Shown in pieces: positions 38,012-47,768 of a stretch of 64,000 nucleotides of DNA. The stretch is from the NCBI RefSeq assembly GCF_029873255.1, contig NZ_CP123622.1, positions 2,579,001 through 2,643,000 of the forward strand. The letters are read 5' to 3'. The stretch is from Pigmentibacter sp. JX0631 (GTDB lineage: Bacteria > Bdellovibrionota_B > Oligoflexia > Silvanigrellales > Silvanigrellaceae). The position numbers and the translations under genes are program-made. Below the pieces are notes generated by a model. It was not told the DNA's origin and did not search any database. It was given only the letters and a program-made list of their open reading frames with translations. Position 1 is the first letter of the stretch, and each line of letters begins with the position of its first letter.

Positions 38012-40528
38012 ATGTCTAACAATAAGGAAAATTTAAAAATACTATGGATTGATGATGAAAATGATTTATTGGAAATAGGCAAAGAAATTATTATAAAAGC
38101 GGGTTATATACCTATTTTTACTAGTGATGTAAATGAAGGATTAGAATTATTTAAAAATAATATTGAAGATCTAGTTCTGGTACTTTGTGACTATATGATG
38201 CCTGGTTTGAATGGGTTTGAATTAAGAAAAAAAACTTTAGAATTTGATGATAAAATTCCATTTGGAATAATTTCAGCATATGTTTCTAAACAAATGGCGC
38301 TTGAGGCTTTAAATTTAAAAATTTGTGGTTTTTATGAAAAGCCATTTCAATTTGAAAAAATGTTAGAAATTGTAAAAAAAAATTCAAAGGATCGCAGTCA
38401 AAATATTCTTGAAAATAGAGCGATAGAAGCTACTTTTTTTGAAGAAGCAATTTCAATTATTGATGAAGTAGAAGAAAAACTCATTCTTTTAGAGGATGAT
38501 AGAAATAATGGTGAGTTAATAAATTCAATTGCTAGGGAATTGCATACTTTGAAAGGTTCAAGTGGATGTTTAACTTCAAATATAATAACCAAATATGTTC
38601 ATAAATATGAGGATATATTTCAGAATGTAAAAAAGAATAACTTGCTAATTAGTGACGGTATTTTAAATACTTTATTTATTGGTTTTGATAGAATTAAAGA
38701 ACTTGTAGGCGCAATCCAAAAAAGAAATTTGCATACCTTTTCTTTAGAAAAAATATTAAATGATTTAAATTATAATGAGAAAGAAAATGAAAAAAGTGAT
38801 ACAAAAGAAGAAAAAAGAAATAATATTGGCATAAAAGTTAAAGAAAATATTTCGGTTCCTGTTGTGCTGCTAGATGAATTAGCAAGCTATTCCGGGGAAA
38901 TTACAGTAATAAGAAATATGGTCTTAAAAATTATTCATGGATTAGAAGTAAAGTATGTTGAAAATAAAGAAATTCATGTTTTAAGTGAATTGTTTGAAGA
39001 AATGACAAAAATTAATAGTGTCATTCAAAATAAAATTAGTGAAATATGTAAAGTTCCAATTGGCAGTATTTTTAAACCTTTGCAGAGAATTATAAAAGAT
39101 ATTTCAAAAGAATTAAATAAGAATATTCAATTAATGATTGAAGGTGATACCATAAGAGTTGCTAATTCAATTGCAGAAGTGTGTAGTAATTGTATCATTC
39201 ATTTAGTAAGAAATAGTGCAGATCATGGGATTGAAACACCAGAAGAAAGAGGTAAATTAAATAAGCAAGCAAAAGGTACAATTCAGATAAAATGTGAAGA
39301 AGATAATAATGACTTTATTTTAAATATTCAAGATGATGGTCGAGGTATTGATCAAGAAAGAGTAAAATTAAAAGCTTTAGAAAAAGCAATCTATACCCAA
39401 GAACAAATAAATAAAATGACCGAAAAAGAAATTCTTGAAATTATTTTTGCCCCTGGATTTAGTACTGCAAGTAAGGTTACGGATATTTCTGGACGTGGCG
39501 TTGGAATGGATATGGTTAAATCTTCAGTGGAAGCAATAAATGGAAAATTGACGATAGAGTCTAATTTAAATAGGGGCACAAAATTTTCACTTAAATTACC
39601 AAAGCCAAAATCTGTAACAATTTTAAATTCCTTAATTATTGAAATAAGTGAAAGAACTTTTGCCGTACCAGAGGAAAGCATTGAAATTATTTTACGCATA
39701 AAAAATGAAGAATTTATTGATAGTATATTCACAGTTTTTAATCAAAAAGTATTAAAAAGACAAAATGTTATTTATCCCTTAGTTGAACTTGATAAAATAT
39801 TAAACTTGAAACCAGTGAATAAAGGAAATACTGAATACATTGAAATATTGGTTATTAGAAATGAGGGGTATTCTTTTGCAATTATAATTGATAATATAAT
39901 TGATTCAGAAGAAATAGTATTAAAAAAAATACCTAATTGCTTTAACTTTGGGGGGATTTTTGCTGGTGCAACATTCATGGGTGATGGCTCTGTAGGACTT
40001 GTTTTAGACGCAAAAAAAATAGCGGAATTTACAGGAATAAAAAAAATTACCCAAAATTTTTCCAAAGAATCAAATTTAGATATAAATAAAAGTAAACAAA
40101 ACTCAAATATGTTAGTAACAAAATTAGAAGAAAAATCGATGTTTGCTTTTCCGTTGGAATATATTTTTAGAATTGAAGAAATTCCAAAAAAAAACATTCA
40201 AAAATCTGGCGCACTAGATGTGATTCAATATCGTGAACAAGTAATGCCAGTTTACAATATGGCTAATATTTTGAATTTAACAAAAAATTTAAAACATAGC
40301 GAAGAAAATATGAATGTCGTAGTTGTAAAAAATAATGAACAATTCGTTGGTTTTACAGTTGAAGAGGTCCTAGATATTGTTGAAAGACATGAAGAAATCG
40401 ATGCGCATATTATAGATAGAATAGGAATTTTAGGAAATGTGCAAATTAATGGAAAAACGGTTTCAATTATAGATGTGCCAAATGTTCTCTATAAAATAAG
40501 TATTTCTGCTAGTTTAGGGCTTACATAA
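38012..40528 (+). CDS. Hybrid CheA-type histidine kinase with N-terminal receiver domain
   Basis: An 838-residue cytoplasmic protein. An N-terminal receiver domain has the acidic D14-D15, phospho-acceptor D60 in CDYMMPG and K110 in YEKPF. An Hpt domain follows with its phospho-histidine H178 in ELHTLKGSSG. Then come the dimerisation helices, a CheA-type ATP domain (HLVRNSADHGIE, DDGRGID, SGRGVGMDMV) and two CheW-like domains at the C-terminus. All key catalytic residues are present. It is the first gene of the main chemotaxis operon, 11 bp before a second cheA with the opposite receiver placement. The N-terminal receiver could gate the kinase or act as a sink. Confidence 0.93.
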   Translation: MSNNKENLKILWIDDENDLLEIGKEIIIKAGYIPIFTSDVNEGLELFKNNIEDLVLVLCDYMMPGLNGFELRKKTLEFDDKIPFGIISAYVSKQMALEALNLKICGFYEKPFQFEKMLEIVKKNSKDRSQNILENRAIEATFFEEAISIIDEVEEKLILLEDDRNNGELINSIARELHTLKGSSGCLTSNIITKYVHKYEDIFQNVKKNNLLISDGILNTLFIGFDRIKELVGAIQKRNLHTFSLEKILNDLNYNEKENEKSDTKEEKRNNIGIKVKENISVPVVLLDELASYSGEITVIRNMVLKIIHGLEVKYVENKEIHVLSELFEEMTKINSVIQNKISEICKVPIGSIFKPLQRIIKDISKELNKNIQLMIEGDTIRVANSIAEVCSNCIIHLVRNSADHGIETPEERGKLNKQAKGTIQIKCEEDNNDFILNIQDDGRGIDQERVKLKALEKAIYTQEQINKMTEKEILEIIFAPGFSTASKVTDISGRGVGMDMVKSSVEAINGKLTIESNLNRGTKFSLKLPKPKSVTILNSLIIEISERTFAVPEESIEIILRIKNEEFIDSIFTVFNQKVLKRQNVIYPLVELDKILNLKPVNKGNTEYIEILVIRNEGYSFAIIIDNIIDSEEIVLKKIPNCFNFGGIFAGATFMGDGSVGLVLDAKKIAEFTGIKKITQNFSKESNLDINKSKQNSNMLVTKLEEKSMFAFPLEYIFRIEEIPKKNIQKSGALDVIQYREQVMPVYNMANILNLTKNLKHSEENMNVVVVKNNEQFVGFTVEEVLDIVERHEEIDAHIIDRIGILGNVQINGKTVSIIDVPNVLYKISISASLGLT

Positions 40529-40539
40529 GAAAGGTATTT

Positions 40540-43383
40540 ATGGCTGGTAAACACGATGCAGCATTTCAAGAGTATATCGAAGAATGTCAGGAAATGCTTG
40601 AAAGAATTTCCTCAAGTCTAAATGAAATTCAAAAAAATGGTCTGCAGGAAGAACTTCTAGCTTCAATCTATCGTGATATTCATACCATTAAAGGTTCAGC
40701 GCAGTTATTTGGATTTTTGCGAATTGGCCAATTTGCCCACGCGCTCGAGACTTGTCTCGACCCTGTCAGGAAAGAAAAGTTACCTTTTTCAAAGGAGCTT
40801 ATTGATTGTATTTTTACTGGTATTGATTTTATGCAAATTGCTTTACTCAGCATTAAAAGCATAAAAAAAGAGCCAGAACAAAGTAAAGAGTTAGATAAAC
40901 TTCTCATCCAATTTTTTAATTCGATTGAAATGAATTTCATAAAAACACAACCCCTTATAAAGGAAGTCCTTCTTATAGCCGATAAGCCACAGACTTTAGG
41001 TAATAATATTAATCTTACAGAAAGAGTTGGACAAGTGAGCAGCAATAAAGGTGAAAATACTGGATTTGGATTTTTTGGAGATGATCTTCCTAAAGTAGAT
41101 AGCGGAAATGTTAATTTAAAAAAATCTTCAGGAAGCGATTTACAAATTGCAAAAAAAGAAGAACAAATTCAAAAAAATTCACAAAATACAATTACCAGTA
41201 ATGAAAATAAGGAAATAAAAAAGGTTGTTGTAGAAGATAATGTAAATGAAACAATCAGAGTACAAGTAGTTTTATTAAATAGTTTAATGAATTTAGTAGG
41301 TGAATTAGTATTAATTCGGAATCAATTGTTGCAACATGCGAAAGAAAATGATGAAAATCAGGAATTTTTGAAAATGAGTCAAAGGTTAAATATTTTAACC
41401 GCTGAGCTGCAAACAGAAGTTATGAAAACTCGCATGCAACCCATCGGAAATATTTTGACTGTATATTCAAGAGTAGTACGAGATTTATCAAGAGAACTCG
41501 ATAAAAAAATAGAACTGCAATTGCATGGCGTTGAAACAGAATTAGACAAAACTGTTATCGAAGCAGTTAAAGATCCACTAATGCATATTGTTCGCAATGC
41601 AATAGATCATGGAATAGAAACAATTGAAGAAAGAAAAAAACTTGGGAAGAAAGAAACAGCTTTAATTCAAATTAAAGCTTACAATGAAAATGGGCTTGTT
41701 ATTATTGAAGTTATTGATGATGGTAAAGGTCTTGATATTAAACGTATTGGAGAAAAAGCAGTAGAAAAAGGGTTTGCTACTATTGAGCAACTCGCAAAAA
41801 TGACTGAAAAAGAAATTCAAATGTTCATTTTTTACCCCGGATTTTCAACAGCAGCAACCGTTTCTAATATCTCAGGTAGAGGTGTCGGAATGGATGTTGT
41901 AAAAACGAATATTGAAAAAATAGGGGGAATTGTAGATTTATTTAGTACACAAGGTCAAGGAACAACAGTCGTTATAAAAATTCCATTAAGTTTGGCCATT
42001 CTTCCTGCATTAATTGTGAAAGCAAATGAACAAAAATTTGCTATTCCGCAAACAAAATTAGTAGAGCTAATCATGATTGATGGGACAGAACAAAATTCAG
42101 AAAAAATTGAATCACTGCAAGGTAACATGGTATTTCGTTTAAGAGGAAAACTTATACCAATTATCTCTCTTTCTGAAGTTTTGTTTAGTAAAAAAGTTGA
42201 TCTCTCCATAATCGAAAAAAGTATTGCAAATGTAGTGATATTAAATGCGGATAATTTTTTATTTGGATTAATAGTTGATGATATTGATGATTCAGCAGAT
42301 ATTGTTGTAAAACCTTTAACCCAATTCTTAAAAGAATTGAAAGTTTTTTCCGGGGCTTCAATAATGGGTGATGGTACGGTAGCACTTACTCTCGATGTCT
42401 TAGGAATTGCTGCAAGAGCTCATATCTCTCTTGAAAACTCAGAAGAAAAAAAGGCAACATTAATTAAAAGCAAAATCTCAAATTACTATCACCATGACTC
42501 AAGCGAATATTTATTAATTGATGTTGGTGCCCCAGGGCACTATGCTGTTCCTTTAACACTTGTGAATAGAATTGAAGAATTTGAACAAACAGCATTTGAG
42601 TTTTCTGGTGAACAAAAAGTAATTCGCTACAGGGAATCATTATTGCCAATTTTTTCCTTGCCACAATTTTTGAACTTACAGTTTGAAATGCCAAATAAAA
42701 TTGAGACGACAAGAATTCCTATTATAGTTGTAAAGAAAGGTCAAAATTTTTATGGAATTGAAGTAAATGCAGTGCATGACATTATAGAAGTTACTAGTAA
42801 AATAAATCAATCAATAAAAGATAGATTAGGAATATTAGGAACGATAACTACTGATAATAATATTATAGTTGTTGCAGATATTTTAAATATGATTGAAATA
42901 TTAAAAGAAAAAATTCAAGTAGGTCATGTGAAAAAGCCCGATGAAATAAATGATGAAGTGCAAGAAAAAGATTTAAAATCACAACGAATTAATTGTAGAA
43001 TTTTATATGCTGAAGATAGTTCTTTTTTTAGAAACTATGTAAAAACAGTTTTAGAAGATGCTGGGTTTATTGTTGACACAGCATTTGATGGTGCAAACGC
43101 ATTAGAAATATTGGAAAAGGCTCCAAAAAATCATTATTGTTTTGTCCTTTCTGATATAGAAATGCCACAAATGGATGGATTGGAATTAGCCAGAAGAGTG
43201 AAAGGTAACAATTCACTTTCGCATTTACCGATGATGGCGATTACAACAAAATTTGGTAGCAAAGATATTGAAGAAGGAAAAAAAGCTGGATTTTTAAATT
43301 ACATGGAAAAGTTAAATGCTGAAAAAATGGTAAAAGAAATAGATAAAATAGTTTTAAAAACTGTTCCAGCAAGTGGAGAGTAA
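40540..43383 (+). CDS. cheA: Hybrid CheA-type histidine kinase with C-terminal receiver domain
   Basis: A 947-residue cytoplasmic kinase. The Hpt domain comes first, with phospho-histidine H48 in DIHTIKGSAQ. After a linker of about 100 residues lacking a recognisable P2 domain come the dimerisation helices, the ATP domain (HIVRNAIDHGIE, DDGKGLD, SGRGVGMDVV), two CheW-like domains, and a C-terminal receiver from about residue 820 with YAEDSSFFR and SDIEMPQMDG. The layout resembles CheA-CheY fusions of gliding and predatory bacteria such as FrzE. The cheW gene begins 1 bp after its stop with a ribosome site inside the cheA end, so the two are coupled. Confidence 0.94.
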   Translation: MAGKHDAAFQEYIEECQEMLERISSSLNEIQKNGLQEELLASIYRDIHTIKGSAQLFGFLRIGQFAHALETCLDPVRKEKLPFSKELIDCIFTGIDFMQIALLSIKSIKKEPEQSKELDKLLIQFFNSIEMNFIKTQPLIKEVLLIADKPQTLGNNINLTERVGQVSSNKGENTGFGFFGDDLPKVDSGNVNLKKSSGSDLQIAKKEEQIQKNSQNTITSNENKEIKKVVVEDNVNETIRVQVVLLNSLMNLVGELVLIRNQLLQHAKENDENQEFLKMSQRLNILTAELQTEVMKTRMQPIGNILTVYSRVVRDLSRELDKKIELQLHGVETELDKTVIEAVKDPLMHIVRNAIDHGIETIEERKKLGKKETALIQIKAYNENGLVIIEVIDDGKGLDIKRIGEKAVEKGFATIEQLAKMTEKEIQMFIFYPGFSTAATVSNISGRGVGMDVVKTNIEKIGGIVDLFSTQGQGTTVVIKIPLSLAILPALIVKANEQKFAIPQTKLVELIMIDGTEQNSEKIESLQGNMVFRLRGKLIPIISLSEVLFSKKVDLSIIEKSIANVVILNADNFLFGLIVDDIDDSADIVVKPLTQFLKELKVFSGASIMGDGTVALTLDVLGIAARAHISLENSEEKKATLIKSKISNYYHHDSSEYLLIDVGAPGHYAVPLTLVNRIEEFEQTAFEFSGEQKVIRYRESLLPIFSLPQFLNLQFEMPNKIETTRIPIIVVKKGQNFYGIEVNAVHDIIEVTSKINQSIKDRLGILGTITTDNNIIVVADILNMIEILKEKIQVGHVKKPDEINDEVQEKDLKSQRINCRILYAEDSSFFRNYVKTVLEDAGFIVDTAFDGANALEILEKAPKNHYCFVLSDIEMPQMDGLELARRVKGNNSLSHLPMMAITTKFGSKDIEEGKKAGFLNYMEKLNAEKMVKEIDKIVLKTVPASGE

Positions 43384-43384
43384 A

Positions 43385-43873
43385 ATGTCAAGTAATTTAG
43401 AGCTCAGCAATTCTGAGCAAAAAAATTCAATGGTACATTCTGAAACAAAGCAGTTCTCTTCATTTTATTTAGACAACAAATTGTATGGTATTGAAGTAAA
43501 TAGAGTTCAGGAAGTCGTGCGTTCCATGTTAATGACTACAATTCCATTAGCACCTGATTATGTGCGGGGTTTAATAAATTTACGAGGACAAGTTGCAACT
43601 GCTATAGGATTAAGACACTTATTTGGTTTTTTAGATTCTGTACCAAATGAATTTATCAATATTGTTTGCAAATTAGATGGAATGTTAATTTCTTTTCAAG
43701 TTGATGAAATAGGTGATGTTATTGAGGTATCGGAAAAAGATTTCGAACAAACTCCTCAAACAGTACCAGAAAATATTCGTGAATATATGTTAGGAGTTTA
43801 TAAAATATCAAATACATTACTAAGTGCGATTAATGTCGATAGCATTATTAAGTTTTTAAATAAAAAAAATTAG
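43385..43873 (+). CDS. cheW: CheW chemotaxis coupling protein
   Basis: A 162-residue adaptor linking chemoreceptors to CheA. The beta-barrel pattern is clear: FSSFYLDNKLYGIEVNRVQEVV, MTTIPLAPDYVRGLINLRGQV, then a QVDEIGDVIEV strand. About 25 polar residues precede the conserved part. The ATG at 43385 follows GGAGAG by four bases; an in-frame GTG at 43373 lies in the end of cheA. Apart from the CheW-like domains of the two CheA proteins, it is the only CheW in the locus. Confidence 0.93.
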   Translation: MSSNLELSNSEQKNSMVHSETKQFSSFYLDNKLYGIEVNRVQEVVRSMLMTTIPLAPDYVRGLINLRGQVATAIGLRHLFGFLDSVPNEFINIVCKLDGMLISFQVDEIGDVIEVSEKDFEQTPQTVPENIREYMLGVYKISNTLLSAINVDSIIKFLNKKN

Positions 43874-43896
43874 TTATATTTTATTAGGTGTATTTT

Positions 43897-44973
43897 ATGC
43901 GTGTATTAGTAGTAGATGATTCTGTGGTGTTTCGCTCACAAATAAAATCTGCGTTAGAAGAAAACAGTGAAATAGTTGTTGTTGCTGTCGCTGCAAATGG
44001 GAAAATTGCATTAGAAAAAATTGAACAAAATGTAGTAGATGTCGTCATACTCGATTTAGAAATGCCTGTCATGGATGGCATGCAAACCTTAGAAGAAATG
44101 CGCAAACGAAATTTACAACAAAAAGTGATCATCTTTGCAGCACCCACCGGCGAAGGAATTGATCTGGCTTTTCGCGCATTAAAGGCAGGAGCATCTGACT
44201 TTATTGCTAAACCAGCCTCGACAACGGGTTCCTTAGAAGAAGCATTAGATGGAATTAAAAAAGAATTAATTCCAAAAGTTCTTCAATTTAAAGGAAAATT
44301 AGCAGGACAACTCAATCAAGAGAAAAAAATATCATCCCCAACATACGATTCGCAAAAACCAATTCCAAAAATAAATTTAAGTAACTTGTTTTTAAAAAAA
44401 CCTAAAATAATTGGTATTGGTTCTTCCACTGGTGGACCAAATGCCTTGGAAATTGTTCTTTCTCCCTTAAAAGGGAATAAATTAAATGCACCTATTTTAA
44501 TAGCCCAACATATGCCACCTAAGTTTACAGAAGCGTTAGCTGAAAGAATTCAATTTATATCAGGTCATCCTTGTTTTGAGGGAAAACAAGGAGAACTTAT
44601 TTCACCTGGTCGTATTTACATTGCACCCGGCGATTACCATATGACGGTTGAAAAAAGGATTGATGGAAATAATTACATTCGTTTAGATCAAGGGCCAAAA
44701 AGAAATTCTGTGCGTCCTGCTGTGGATAATTTATTTGAATCCTTATCAGCAATTTATGGAAACGGTTGTACGGTTTTTGTTCTTACGGGAATGGGTGAAG
44801 ATGGGATGGTTGGTGCACAGGCTGTAAAATCTATTGCAGGTACTGTTATCATTCAAGACCAAGCTTCATCCACTGTTTGGGGAATGCCAGGGGCGGTTTA
44901 TGCATCAGGACATTTTGATATAATGAGTAGTGTTGAAGAGTGCGGACAATTTTTATTAAAAATGGTTGAGTAA
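43897..44973 (+). CDS. cheB: CheB protein-glutamate methylesterase/deamidase
   Basis: Removes methyl groups from chemoreceptor glutamates once its receiver domain is phosphorylated. The 358-residue protein has an N-terminal receiver (VLVVDDSVVFR, LDLEMPVMDG, AKPAS) and a C-terminal esterase domain with the catalytic Ser in IGSSTGGP, His in AQHMPP and Asp in GMGEDG, plus the closing WGMPGAV. In the receiver the usual Ser/Thr switch after strand 4 reads AAPTGEG. The ATG at 43897 has AGGTG six bases upstream. Together with cheR it gives the system adaptation. Confidence 0.95.
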   Translation: MRVLVVDDSVVFRSQIKSALEENSEIVVVAVAANGKIALEKIEQNVVDVVILDLEMPVMDGMQTLEEMRKRNLQQKVIIFAAPTGEGIDLAFRALKAGASDFIAKPASTTGSLEEALDGIKKELIPKVLQFKGKLAGQLNQEKKISSPTYDSQKPIPKINLSNLFLKKPKIIGIGSSTGGPNALEIVLSPLKGNKLNAPILIAQHMPPKFTEALAERIQFISGHPCFEGKQGELISPGRIYIAPGDYHMTVEKRIDGNNYIRLDQGPKRNSVRPAVDNLFESLSAIYGNGCTVFVLTGMGEDGMVGAQAVKSIAGTVIIQDQASSTVWGMPGAVYASGHFDIMSSVEECGQFLLKMVE

Positions 44974-44984
44974 AGGAGCAATCG

Positions 44985-45830
44985 GTGCTTTTTAGTCAAT
45001 ATTTATTAGATAAACAACTTCTTTCTCCTGAGCAGGTTTTAGCAATTATGCTTGAACAAATAACTTCAGTTCCTTCTGTTCCTGAAATTGTTGATGAACA
45101 AGGTTTACTTCCCAAAAAAGATCTTCTGCAAATTTTATTTCGGCAACAAATTCATAATAAAGACTTTCTAACTTCTTCTTATGAATTGGGTTTAATGAAG
45201 CAAGATATATTAGAAAAAATAATGGCAAAAGTTGCTGTAAAACAAAAAACATTTACCGAAATTGCATTGGAAAAAGGTTACATTACAAGTGAAATTCTTT
45301 CAAAGGAAGCCGTAAATTATTCTGAACTATTAACTAATAAAAAAATTAATAGCCAAAATTCAGAAAATAATCCAGTTATAAGTGAAAATATTAATAATAG
45401 TTTAAAACCCCTACATGGGGTAAATAAATCAATGTTAGCTGAATATTTAAATTGCTTTGAGCAATCTGTTCAGCCTAGTTTGAAAACATTAGTTGAAAAA
45501 TATAGAAATAATGAAGTAGCAGATGATAAAAATTATGCAGAAATAAAAAAGGTTCAGGCTGAATTTGTCACAGCAAAAGCCGCAGCAAATTTTATTAATG
45601 CAAAAATATCAGAAAATATATCTTCTGATTGTGGGAAATTTCTTGAAAATGTAATGAGCAAAAAAATAAAAATTGATAAAGAAAATCTTTTAAATTTCCT
45701 AAATATCGCACTTGAAATTTTAACAAACTTATATATTTCTTTAAAAAAGGAAGGTAAAGAACAAGATAGTGAAAATTCACTTCAAGATAAAATTAAATTA
45801 CTCTACTCAATTATAGGTCAAAACCTATGA
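44985..45830 (+). CDS. Uncharacterised helical protein encoded within the chemotaxis operon
   Basis: A 281-residue cytoplasmic protein that I cannot assign. The first 110 residues hold repeated helical units beginning FSQYLLDKQLLSPEQVLAIMLEQ, reminiscent of N-terminal domains of type II/IV secretion ATPases (MshEN-like), where such repeats bind c-di-GMP or a partner; that is a weak likeness. The middle is a polar linker, and residues 145-275 form a second helical part. Start is GTG at 44985 with AAAGGAG upstream. It sits between cheB and cheR with 11-13 bp gaps, so it should work with the chemosensory complex, perhaps as a phosphatase or localisation factor. Confidence 0.75.
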   Translation: MLFSQYLLDKQLLSPEQVLAIMLEQITSVPSVPEIVDEQGLLPKKDLLQILFRQQIHNKDFLTSSYELGLMKQDILEKIMAKVAVKQKTFTEIALEKGYITSEILSKEAVNYSELLTNKKINSQNSENNPVISENINNSLKPLHGVNKSMLAEYLNCFEQSVQPSLKTLVEKYRNNEVADDKNYAEIKKVQAEFVTAKAAANFINAKISENISSDCGKFLENVMSKKIKIDKENLLNFLNIALEILTNLYISLKKEGKEQDSENSLQDKIKLLYSIIGQNL

Positions 45831-45843
45831 AGGGAACCTTGCT

Positions 45844-46692
45844 TTGAACATGGAAAATTATAAAGATCATCTATTAAATTACTTTTCGACGGTCATAGAA
45901 AATGAAACTGGAATTATTTATGACAATTCAAATAAATATTTGTTACTTTCAAGAGTTCAATCGCTAATAAAACAATTAAATTTTAATAGTATAGATTCCC
46001 TTTGGAATGATATTCAAGCTAATGGTCTAAATAGACAATTGAAAGACTTATTACTTGACATGGCAACAAATAATGAAACCTCATTTTTTCGAGATCCAAA
46101 ACTTTTTGATTTCTTGAAAAATATTTATGTTCCAAAAATAATGGCAAATAGTAACAAGATTAAAATTTGGTGTGCAGCTACAAGTACTGGTCAAGAACCT
46201 TATTCAATTGCCATGACAATGAATGAATTAAAAGATCAAGGAATTTATAAATCATATGAAATATATGGCACTGATATTAGTGATAGAGTCTTAAAACAAG
46301 CAAAAAGTGGAGTTTATTCATTACTAGAAGTTCAAAGAGGACTGCCAAACAATTATTTAGCAAAATATTTTGATGAAATACATATAGATGGTTCATCAAC
46401 ACCATCATATAAAATAAAACCAGAAATGTCTGCCTTTATGACTTTTAAGCAACTTAATTTGCTCCAAAGTTGGCCAATGACAGAACCTTTTGATATTATT
46501 TTTTGTCGAAATGTTTTAATTTATCAAAGTCTTGAAAATAAAAAAAGTGTAATTTCAAGATTTTCACGTTTACTTAATCCAAACGGTTATTTGATATTAG
46601 GTGGAGCTGAAAGTATTTTACAACTTTCCGAAGATTATGAAATTGAATCTTATGAAAATACTACGGTTCATAGGTTAAAAAACAAGCAGTAG
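45844..46692 (+). CDS. cheR: CheR chemoreceptor methyltransferase
   Basis: Adds methyl groups from SAM to receptor glutamates. The 282-residue protein has the helical N-domain with FSTVIENETGIIYD and LLLDMATNNETSFFRDP, the SAM site IKIWCAATSTGQEPYSIAM, IYGTDISDRVL, and FDIIFCRNVLIY followed by the LLNPNGYLILGGAES strand. A TTG at 45844 seven bases after AAGGGA is the best-placed start; an ATG two codons later is possible but farther from the ribosome site. It completes the adaptation pair with CheB. Confidence 0.95.
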   Translation: MNMENYKDHLLNYFSTVIENETGIIYDNSNKYLLLSRVQSLIKQLNFNSIDSLWNDIQANGLNRQLKDLLLDMATNNETSFFRDPKLFDFLKNIYVPKIMANSNKIKIWCAATSTGQEPYSIAMTMNELKDQGIYKSYEIYGTDISDRVLKQAKSGVYSLLEVQRGLPNNYLAKYFDEIHIDGSSTPSYKIKPEMSAFMTFKQLNLLQSWPMTEPFDIIFCRNVLIYQSLENKKSVISRFSRLLNPNGYLILGGAESILQLSEDYEIESYENTTVHRLKNKQ

Positions 46693-46701
46693 GAAGGATG
46701 A

Positions 46702-47706
46702 ATGGAAAAGTTATCTTTTGAAATAGAACTAATAAATACTTTTATTTCAGAAACAAAAGAAATGTTAGACGAAACTGAAGCTATTTTTATGCAACTGGAG
46801 AAAAATCCGCAAGAATTTTCTAATATGGATAAATTACTTCGTTTTTTGCATACGATTAAAGGTTCTGCTGGTGTTGTTGGAATTGAAGGAATTGTAAAAT
46901 TTACACATGTATTTGAAACCCTTTTAATTGAAGTTAAAAATAAAAAAATTGAATTGTCCCAACCCATTTTAGATGTCCTGTTAATTGGAAATGATCATTT
47001 AAAGCAAGCTGTGAATGGAATTGATGAAGACATTAATTTTGAGTTAAATTTTCTACATGAGCCTTTGGTTAAAATTGAAAATATACTTAATAGTAAAAAT
47101 TTAAAATTAGAAGAAAATATAAATTCTTTGCCAGAAGAAAATAAAAAAATAAAAGGTAACGTGTTAGTTATAGATGATGAAAATGAAATTGCAGAATTTA
47201 TAAAGCAAGTGTTAGAAAAAGAAAATTACAATGTTGTAACGAAAGAAAACGGGATTGAAGCTTTGGAATATTTAAAACAAAATGAAATAGATGTAATTTT
47301 TACAGATTTAAAAATGCCAAAAATGGATGGTTTTGTCTTTACTGAACGTTTAAGAGAAATTAATCTTTATATTCCGGTTATACTTGTTTCTGGTAATTTA
47401 GATCTTGATTATGCAAAAAACTTTCTTCGGTTAGGTGTGACAGATTTTATCGAAAAACCATTTAACTTTCTTGATATTCTTTTGGTCCTTGAAAAGGCAA
47501 TGAAAACTAGAAATATGTGGAAAGAATTGTTGAAAATTTCTAAAGCTTGTTTTAAGACCTTTGTTTATGTCCAAAAACTAGATACACTATTAAATTCTAC
47601 TGAAAATAATAATCAATATATAACTGATAGACAAATTTTACAACAGTGTCTTGATGAAATAAAAAGTGCTACGACAAAATTACTTAATTTTGAAAAAGAT
47701 AAATAA
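46702..47706 (+). CDS. Hpt-receiver signalling protein
   Basis: A 334-residue cytoplasmic phosphorelay protein. An Hpt domain fills about residues 1-110, with the phospho-histidine in RFLHTIKGSAGVVG. A receiver follows at about 150-270 with VLVIDDENE, the phospho-acceptor in FTDLKMPKMDG, a VSGN switch and EKPFNF. A helical tail closes the protein. There is no ATP domain, so it must exchange phosphate with the CheA kinases, as relay or sink. AGGAAGG precedes the ATG, 9 bp after cheR, and it is the last gene of the operon. Confidence 0.9.
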   Translation: MEKLSFEIELINTFISETKEMLDETEAIFMQLEKNPQEFSNMDKLLRFLHTIKGSAGVVGIEGIVKFTHVFETLLIEVKNKKIELSQPILDVLLIGNDHLKQAVNGIDEDINFELNFLHEPLVKIENILNSKNLKLEENINSLPEENKKIKGNVLVIDDENEIAEFIKQVLEKENYNVVTKENGIEALEYLKQNEIDVIFTDLKMPKMDGFVFTERLREINLYIPVILVSGNLDLDYAKNFLRLGVTDFIEKPFNFLDILLVLEKAMKTRNMWKELLKISKACFKTFVYVQKLDTLLNSTENNNQYITDRQILQQCLDEIKSATTKLLNFEKDK

Positions 47707-47768
47707 TAAACAGAAAATATAAAACTTCAGAAATATTTGCAATTCTTCTGTTTAAAATATTTATTTAG

